Origin: an uncultured Cedecea sp. | GTDB taxonomy: Bacteria > Pseudomonadota > Gammaproteobacteria > Enterobacterales > Enterobacteriaceae | Length of the DNA: 64,000 nt | Direction of reading: 5' to 3' | Assembly (NCBI RefSeq): GCF_947498825.1 | Contig: NZ_CANMLV010000003.1 | Coordinates: 186,001 to 250,000, forward strand | Shown here: positions 58,489 to 64,000 of the stretch, in pieces | How positions within the stretch are numbered: the stretch's first letter is position 1 | How the letters are laid out: each line of letters begins with the position of its first letter | The notes under the pieces: generated by a model | What the model was told of the DNA's origin: nothing | What the model saw: only the letters and a program-made list of their open reading frames with translations | Databases searched by the model: none | Made by a program: the position numbers and the translations under genes

Positions 58489-59406
58489 CTAATTCAGAGC
58501 TTTATCATTTGGTTCTTTAAAGGTGGTTTTCATTTCATCGGACAGATCGAAATTCATATTTAAGTTTTTCGGTGGGATCGGTTGTTTAAACCAGACTTCA
58601 AACCATTTTGCTGCCTCACCTGAGGTTTGTGCCTGAGCAATGGTTTCATCGATCAATTTCTTGAATTCAGGATCGTCTTTGCGCAGCATACAACCGTAGG
58701 CTTCTTCAGACTGTGGTTTACCGACGATTTCCCACTCTCCTGGTTTTTTCGCTTTAGCACGCTCACCGGCCAATAAGGCATCATCCATCATAAAGGCTAC
58801 CGCGCGGCCACTTTCCAGAGTACGGAAGGAGTCACCGTGATCTTTGGCACTGATGATGCGCATATCCATTTTATGCTCTTCATTCAGCTTGTTAAGCTGA
58901 GCTTCAGAGGTGGTGCCAGAGGTGACAACGACCGCTTTACCTTTTAAGTCTTCGAAATCTTTAATTGGGCCATCTTTTTTCGCCAGCAGACGCGTTCCGA
59001 CAACGAAAATAGTATTAGAGAAAGCGGCTTGTTTTTGGCGTTCGAGGTTATTGGTGGTTGAACCACATTCAAAATCAAAGGTGCCATTTTGCAGCAACGG
59101 AATTCGGTTTTGAGAAGTAATTGGAATTAACTTAACCTGCAAATCCGGCTTATTCAGTTTTTTCTTCACCGCATCAACAATGGCATTAGAATAGTCCTGC
59201 GAGTAACCCACTACTTTTTGCTGGTTATCGTAATAAGAAAATGGCACCGACGATTCACGGTGTCCGACTACAATCACGCCATTCTTATCAATTTTACTCA
59301 GAGTAGATGACTGGGATACCGCATCCGACTTGGCATCCTCAGCGTGCGCCAGACCCATAGCCATACTTATCATTAGGGCTGCTGCGGTCAGTTTACGTAA
59401 ATGCAT
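58489..59406 (-). CDS. gltI: GltI, glutamate/aspartate-binding protein
   Basis: A 305-residue periplasmic protein with signal peptide MHLRKLTAAALMISMAMGLAHA. Family 3 solute-binding motifs: GVIVVGHRESSVPFSYYDNQ, VGYSQDYSNAIVDAV, FDFECGSTTNNLERQKQ, and a Cys in YGCMLRKDD pairing with the one in FECGS. First gene of gltIJKL; TAAGGAG precedes the ATG. Confidence 0.97.
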   Translation of the reverse strand: MHLRKLTAAALMISMAMGLAHAEDAKSDAVSQSSTLSKIDKNGVIVVGHRESSVPFSYYDNQQKVVGYSQDYSNAIVDAVKKKLNKPDLQVKLIPITSQNRIPLLQNGTFDFECGSTTNNLERQKQAAFSNTIFVVGTRLLAKKDGPIKDFEDLKGKAVVVTSGTTSEAQLNKLNEEHKMDMRIISAKDHGDSFRTLESGRAVAFMMDDALLAGERAKAKKPGEWEIVGKPQSEEAYGCMLRKDDPEFKKLIDETIAQAQTSGEAAKWFEVWFKQPIPPKNLNMNFDLSDEMKTTFKEPNDKALN

Positions 59407-59895
59407 GTCTAACTCCTTAATATGTATGCTTAAAACGGTTTTGTATGTCCGAACTGAGCAGTTTGTTGTCGTGTTAGATAGTGAGCGAATAATTAATTAA
59501 TAATTAACATTTATGCTGGTTTAATGTAACCACCTTACAACATTAATGTTTGTTTTTGAGAAGTAACACGCATCATTTGGAGGTATTTATCCTGTGCTTT
59601 GGAATGCTGATGCTATGTCTGTCACAGAATGGTGCAGCGCTCTTTTGATTTTGCTCTATCCTGTGGCATTTACTTATTCATCAGAATTTAATTAATGACT
59701 TACTGAACTAAGCAAATTCTATGCCAGAAGCGTAAAAAATCAGGGGCAAGAATGAGGTTAAAAGAGCCTGATAATCGTATTTATCCTTTTTTTAATTGAA
59801 TCAGGTGAGTCTGAAAGACGTATTTTGTTCAGTGCGATGGGGTTAAAATTTGGGTGAAAGTGAGCAGAGATGCGCGGCCAGTATCTGAAAGTGAT
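59407..59895. other. gltI promoter region and spacer after lnt
   Basis: About 490 bp with no gene. The side near 59407 must hold the gltI promoter and leader. I found no perfect CRP or other consensus site. Confidence 0.5.
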
Positions 59896-59924
59896 AAAAA
59901 AGGCCGGCAATGAATGCTGGCCTT
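59896..59924 (-). terminator. Terminator of the ybeZYX-lnt run
   Basis: On the minus strand AAGGCCAGC (59924-59916) pairs with GCCGGCCTT (59908-59900) and runs into TTTT. Confidence 0.9.
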
Positions 59925-59941
59925 AATCAATACAGGTAGTA

Positions 59942-61477
59942 TTACTGCTGCGAGCGCTTTTTTACTCCGATAATAATAGCGGCAGCGCCAAATAACAGAG
60001 TTAACAGCCACAACGGTCCATTACCAAAACGGGCATAAGGTGTCAGGCCGCGTGTCGGGATAACGGTAGTTTCCAGCACGCCACGAGTAAATTGCGGCAG
60101 CATTTCAGTTATCTCACCTTTTGCATCAACGGCAACGGTGATGCCATTGTTGGTGCTACGCAGTAATGGACGTCCTAGCTCCAGAGCGCGCATCCGTGCC
60201 ATCTGCAGGTGCTGCCACGGGCCAATCGATTTACCAAACCAGGCATCATTCGAAATAGTCAGCAGATAATCGGTATCCGGCTGGAAATTATCCCGTACCT
60301 GTTCCCCGAGAATAATCTCGTAGCAAATAGCTGGGGTCAGCTTAACGCCACTGGTATTAATCTGGGGCTGAACGTAAGGCCCCCGGCTAAGGGAAGACAT
60401 TGGTAAGTCGAAAAACGGGGCGAGTGGGCGCAGTATCGACTCGAGCGGGACATATTCACCGAAGGGCACCAGATGGTTTTTGTTATAGCGATCGCCACTC
60501 TCGTAGCTGTACGGGCTACCTTCCCCGAGCGTGATGATAGTATTGTAGGTATCATAGCGGTTGTGGCTATTCAGGCGCGCATCAATAATACCGGTTATCA
60601 AGGAACTGTGACTTTCCAGTAATTGCTGATTAAGCTGATGAAGAAAAGGTTGCTGGTTGATCTCTAAATCGGTAATCGCTGACTCAGGCCAGATAATCAG
60701 CTGTGATTTGCCCATGAAAGGTGCTGTCAGCTCGGAATAAATGCGCAAAGTATTGAGCAGCTCACCCTCGTTCCATTTCAATGACTGGGGAATATTGCCC
60801 TGTACCAGAGCAACCTTAAGCGGTCGATCATTTTGCAGCTGAAACCACTGTAGCGTCTGTAACGGCCAGGGTAAAAAGAGCAGCGCTGCGGCGAGTATGA
60901 TGGGCTTCCAGGTGCGGGCATTCAGAGCATAAACTATCAGACCGGCGACAGCCATCAGCAGTAAGGTCACTGTCTCGACACCAAAAATCGGGGCAAGGCC
61001 TTTCAGTGGGCCGTCAATCTGGCTATAGCCAAATTGTAACCACGGAAATCCGGTCAGGATCCAGCCACGCAGAAACTCAGTGACTTGCCAGAGCGCCGGT
61101 GCAGCCAGCACCAGTCGCCACCAGGTTGTCTGGGGCCATATCTTACTCAGCAGACCGGCAAATAGCCCGGTATACAGCGACAGATACGCCGCCAGCAATA
61201 CCACCAGGAAGACATTTATCGGGCCGGGCATTCCACCAAACTGGGCGATACTGACGTAGACCCAGTTAACACCACTGCCAAACAGGCCGAGCCCCCAGAA
61301 GAAACCAATCCAGGCACTTTGAATAGCCCGACGATTCAGGGTCAGCGCTTGCAGGCCTGCCAGTGAAATCAGGGCCGCAGGCCAGAAGTCGTAAGGTGAA
61401 AAGGCCAGCGTGCCGCAGGCCCCGAAAAAAAGCGCCAGCAGCAGACGTACTGACTGGCGTTGAAAGTATTGGCCCAT
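59942..61477 (-). CDS. lnt: Lnt, apolipoprotein N-acyltransferase
   Basis: ATG 61477 gives 511 residues, matching E. coli (512); the frame opens 18 codons earlier within ybeX. N-terminal membrane helices, then the nitrilase-like periplasmic domain with catalytic Glu in IIWPESAI, Lys in [16 protein letters not shown] and Cys in [13 protein letters not shown]. It N-acylates lipoproteins after Lgt and LspA. Confidence 0.98.
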   Translation of the reverse strand: MGQYFQRQSVRLLLALFFGACGTLAFSPYDFWPAALISLAGLQALTLNRRAIQSAWIGFFWGLGLFGSGVNWVYVSIAQFGGMPGPINVFLVVLLAAYLSLYTGLFAGLLSKIWPQTTWWRLVLAAPALWQVTEFLRGWILTGFPWLQFGYSQIDGPLKGLAPIFGVETVTLLLMAVAGLIVYALNARTWKPIILAAALLFLPWPLQTLQWFQLQNDRPLKVALVQGNIPQSLKWNEGELLNTLRIYSELTAPFMGKSQLIIWPESAITDLEINQQPFLHQLNQQLLESHSSLITGIIDARLNSHNRYDTYNTIITLGEGSPYSYESGDRYNKNHLVPFGEYVPLESILRPLAPFFDLPMSSLSRGPYVQPQINTSGVKLTPAICYEIILGEQVRDNFQPDTDYLLTISNDAWFGKSIGPWQHLQMARMRALELGRPLLRSTNNGITVAVDAKGEITEMLPQFTRGVLETTVIPTRGLTPYARFGNGPLWLLTLLFGAAAIIIGVKKRSQQ

Positions 61478-61484
61478 AAAGGAA

Positions 61485-62363
61485 TTATTCTTCCAGTTTT
61501 GGTTGCGGAGAATCGTCCGGTATCCGGACATGAACCTGAATAATACGGCGACTGTCAGCCATCGCGACTTTAAACTGGTAACCGTCTATTTCGATGGTTT
61601 CACCACGGGCCGGAAGGTGACCAAATGCCTGCATCACTAACCCACCAATTGTATCGACCTCTTCATCGCTAAAATGGGTATTAAAGACTTCATTAAAGTC
61701 TTCAATTGGCGCAAGGGCACGGGCGGTCCAGGTATGACGGCTGAGCTGACGGAAGTCACTGTCTTCCAGATCGTCATACTCATCTTCGATTTCACCGACG
61801 ATAAGTTCGAGGATATCTTCAATTGTGACTAAGCCTGAAACGCCACCAAACTCATCAATCACTATCGCCATATGATAGCGTTGCTGGCGGAACTCCTTCA
61901 GCATACGGTCAACACGTTTACTTTCAGGAACCACTACAGCCTGACGTAACACCTTTTCTACACTAAATGGCTCACTGTCACTGCGCATAAACGGCAGCAA
62001 ATCTTTGGCCATTAAAATCCCTTCAATGTGATCCTTGTCCTCGCTTATCACCGGAAAACGGGAATGTGCCGACTCAGTGATGATGTTCAAACACTCTTCC
62101 AGAGTCTGGTCATGTTTGATAGTCACGATTTGCGAACGTGGGATCATAATGTCCCGTACGCGTTGGTCGGCAATATCCATTACCCCTTCAAGCATATCCC
62201 GGGTATCTTGATCGATAAGGGAGTTCTGCTCGGAATCTCGGATCAGCGTCAGCAAATCAGCACGGTTTTTGGGTTCACCGTGAAATAGCTGGCTAAGGAA
62301 CAGGGAAAAAAATCCCTTTTTACTGGCAGGCGTATCACTGTTATGTGAATTGTCGTCGCTCAT
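61485..62363 (-). CDS. ybeX: YbeX (CorC), CBS-domain protein
   Basis: A 292-residue cytoplasmic protein, same length as E. coli. Paired CBS domains at about 70-185 ([34 protein letters not shown]) and a C-terminal CorC_HlyC domain ([20 protein letters not shown]). Linked to magnesium/cobalt efflux and ribosome metabolism. Starts 101 bases after ybeY. Confidence 0.97.
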   Translation of the reverse strand: MSDDNSHNSDTPASKKGFFSLFLSQLFHGEPKNRADLLTLIRDSEQNSLIDQDTRDMLEGVMDIADQRVRDIMIPRSQIVTIKHDQTLEECLNIITESAHSRFPVISEDKDHIEGILMAKDLLPFMRSDSEPFSVEKVLRQAVVVPESKRVDRMLKEFRQQRYHMAIVIDEFGGVSGLVTIEDILELIVGEIEDEYDDLEDSDFRQLSRHTWTARALAPIEDFNEVFNTHFSDEEVDTIGGLVMQAFGHLPARGETIEIDGYQFKVAMADSRRIIQVHVRIPDDSPQPKLEE

Positions 62364-62464
62364 GGCGTTAGGTTTAAGGCCTCTGGTTAGTGATAGTTCA
62401 CAGACGGTGAGATGGACCGCCGCCTGTATAAGTTACTGAATACTTATTTAGAGCATCGAGATAA

Positions 62465-62932
62465 TTACTCTTTCTCGGCAATGTACGGGTCAGCATACCC
62501 AAGAGCAAGCATTATCTCAGTTTCTATGCTTTCCATCTCTTCGGCTTCATCGTCTTCAATATGGTCATAGCCTAAAAGATGCAGGCTACCATGGATAACC
62601 ATATGCGCCCAATGGGCCTCTGGCGGTTTTTCTTGCTCCAGCGCCTCTTGCTCAACAACCTGGCGACAAATCACCAGATCGCCCAGTAAAGGCAGTTCAA
62701 TTCCCGGTGGGGCTTCAAAAGGAAAAGAGAGCACATTGGTTGGTTTATCTTTACCGCGATAGGTCAGATTCAGCTCGTTACTTTCAGCCATATCGACCAG
62801 TCTGACAGTCACTTCCGCTTCTTCCTGAAATTGCGATATAACCGCATTCAGCCAACTCTGAAACTGGGCTTCTTCAGGTAAGCCTGTGGTATCTTCACAG
62901 GCCAGTTGTAAGTCAAGAATGACTTGGCTCAT
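62465..62932 (-). CDS. ybeY: YbeY, rRNA-processing endoribonuclease
   Basis: A 155-residue metal-dependent RNase for 16S rRNA 3' maturation and ribosome quality control. Zinc ligands H114, H118 and H124 ([11 protein letters not shown]) and conserved R59 ([13 protein letters not shown]) are at E. coli positions. Start overlaps the ybeZ stop by four bases. Confidence 0.98.
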   Translation of the reverse strand: MSQVILDLQLACEDTTGLPEEAQFQSWLNAVISQFQEEAEVTVRLVDMAESNELNLTYRGKDKPTNVLSFPFEAPPGIELPLLGDLVICRQVVEQEALEQEKPPEAHWAHMVIHGSLHLLGYDHIEDDEAEEMESIETEIMLALGYADPYIAEKE

Positions 62933-63990
62933 TCGTTCTCCCGGGGCGTAATGCTGGCGGCGATTGCTTCGCGTTTACGTTCGGCTGCCAGAGCATCTTT
63001 ACGTTGTTGTTCAGTATTTTCCCATGCCTCATAGGCATTGACGATACGGGCCACCACTGGATGGCGCACCACATCTTCACTGTTAAGAAAATTAAAGCTT
63101 ATCTCGTCGACTTCAGCCAGTACGTCAATCGCATGACGAAGCCCGGATTTAATATTGCGCGGCAAGTCGATTTGTGTGGCATCACCCGTGATAACCGCTT
63201 TGGAGTTAAAACCAATACGGGTCAGGAACATTTTCATTTGCTCGCTGGTGGTGTTCTGACTTTCATCGAGAATGATAAATGCGTCATTCAGTGTTCGTCC
63301 ACGCATATAAGCCAGCGGAGCCACTTCGATAACATTACGTTCGATCAGTTTTTCAACCTTTTCAAAGCCGAGCATTTCAAACAGCGCGTCATACAGTGGG
63401 CGCAGATAAGGGTCAACTTTCTGGCTCAGATCGCCGGGTAAAAAACCAAGTTTTTCACCCGCTTCGACCGCAGGACGTGTCAGCAGAATACGACGGATCT
63501 CCTGACGTTCCAGGGCATCGACGGCTGCAGCAACGGCGAGATAGGTTTTCCCAGTACCAGCAGGTCCGATACCAAAGGTGATATCGTGCGTCAGAATATT
63601 TGAAATATACTGTGCCTGATTCGGGGTGCGAGGCTTGATAACACCCCGTTTGGTTTTGATATTAATCGCTTTACCGTAATCTGGAACGCTGTCGGAAACT
63701 TGCTCCAGTACTCCGGTTTCTTTAATCGCCAGGTGGATTTTTTCAGGGTCGATATCCTGACTTTCACCACGTACCGGCGCTGTATCCACATATAATGTCA
63801 GTAATATCTTTGCCGCTGCATTTACTGTCATCGGTCGTCCCGTTATCCGGAACTGATTATCACGACGACTGATATCCAAGCCCAAACGGCGTTCCAGCTG
63901 TTTGATATTGTCATCAAACGGACCACAGAGGCTCAGAATACGGGCGTTATCTGCGGGTTCTAATGTTATTTCGCGAGTTTCTATATTCAA
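62929..63990 (-). CDS. ybeZ: YbeZ, PhoH-like ATPase
   Basis: A 353-residue PhoH-family NTPase; E. coli has 346. N-terminal KH-like part ([14 protein letters not shown]), Walker [12 protein letters not shown], Walker [11 protein letters not shown], and [16 protein letters not shown] 63990 is preceded by GAGG at the window edge, so the gene is complete. It partners YbeY in ribosome maturation. Confidence 0.97.
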   Translation of the reverse strand: MNIETREITLEPADNARILSLCGPFDDNIKQLERRLGLDISRRDNQFRITGRPMTVNAAAKILLTLYVDTAPVRGESQDIDPEKIHLAIKETGVLEQVSDSVPDYGKAINIKTKRGVIKPRTPNQAQYISNILTHDITFGIGPAGTGKTYLAVAAAVDALERQEIRRILLTRPAVEAGEKLGFLPGDLSQKVDPYLRPLYDALFEMLGFEKVEKLIERNVIEVAPLAYMRGRTLNDAFIILDESQNTTSEQMKMFLTRIGFNSKAVITGDATQIDLPRNIKSGLRHAIDVLAEVDEISFNFLNSEDVVRHPVVARIVNAYEAWENTEQQRKDALAAERKREAIAASITPRENE

Positions 63991-64000
63991 ACTTATCCTC

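Noticed and set aside
1-64000. CRISPR arrays or rRNA genes
   Set aside because: No regularly spaced repeats and no rRNA-like sequence were seen anywhere in the window.

Overview
The window is chromosomal DNA of an enterobacterium (order Enterobacterales). The right half keeps an Escherichia coli gene order almost unbroken: rnk, rna, pagP, cspE, crcB, ybeM, tatE, lipA, lipB, ybeD, dacA, rlpA, mrdB, mrdA, rlmH, rsfS, [cobC position], nadD, holA, lptE, leuS, ybeL, gltL-K-J-I, lnt, ybeX, ybeY, ybeZ. The tRNA-Arg(UCU) gene argU beside folD and ybcJ is a second conserved block. The proteins resemble E. coli ones closely, but intergenic DNA is AT-rich. I cannot name the genus. Pectin-related genes, two KdgM-type porins and a KdgR-like operator suggest contact with plant material.

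The left half (1-34 kb) is mosaic and metabolic. It starts with a partial EvgA/FimZ-like response regulator. Then comes a locus of exported NagZ-like glucosaminidase, OmpG-like porin and NamZ-like exo-muramidase, with a perfect CRP site upstream. Next is the nitric-oxide detoxification set norR / norV-norW, with three NorR sites and a sigma-54 promoter, plus a tehB-like methyltransferase. A pectin module follows (two KdgM-type porins and a PaeY-like acetylesterase), then ygbA, a lone AAA ATPase, an eroded IS903-like element that cuts a gene, and a methyltransferase leading a nikABCDE-like importer. After these come a 52-residue membrane peptide behind a perfect CRP site, a nucleoside hydrolase/adenosine deaminase pair divergent from a GntR regulator, a LemA-like fragment, a monooxygenase-fold protein and an extra lgt that looks like the Bacteroidetes type. 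An IS3 remnant, a broken P4-type integrase and argU mark an old integration site. A deleted autotransporter lies between ybcJ and rnk.

The right half is mostly housekeeping: lipoate synthesis, the PBP2/RodA elongation machinery, PBP5, RlpA, ribosome-associated factors, NAD synthesis, the DNA polymerase III delta subunit, LptE, LeuRS, the glutamate/aspartate importer, Lnt and the YbeZYX group. Two things stand out. A colicin-E9-type DNase bacteriocin with its Im9-type immunity gene sits exactly where E. coli has cobC. The gltI-gltJ spacer has the hairpins and terminator expected of an SroC-like small RNA.

All calls come from reading the sequence and from remembered family features; no database search was run.
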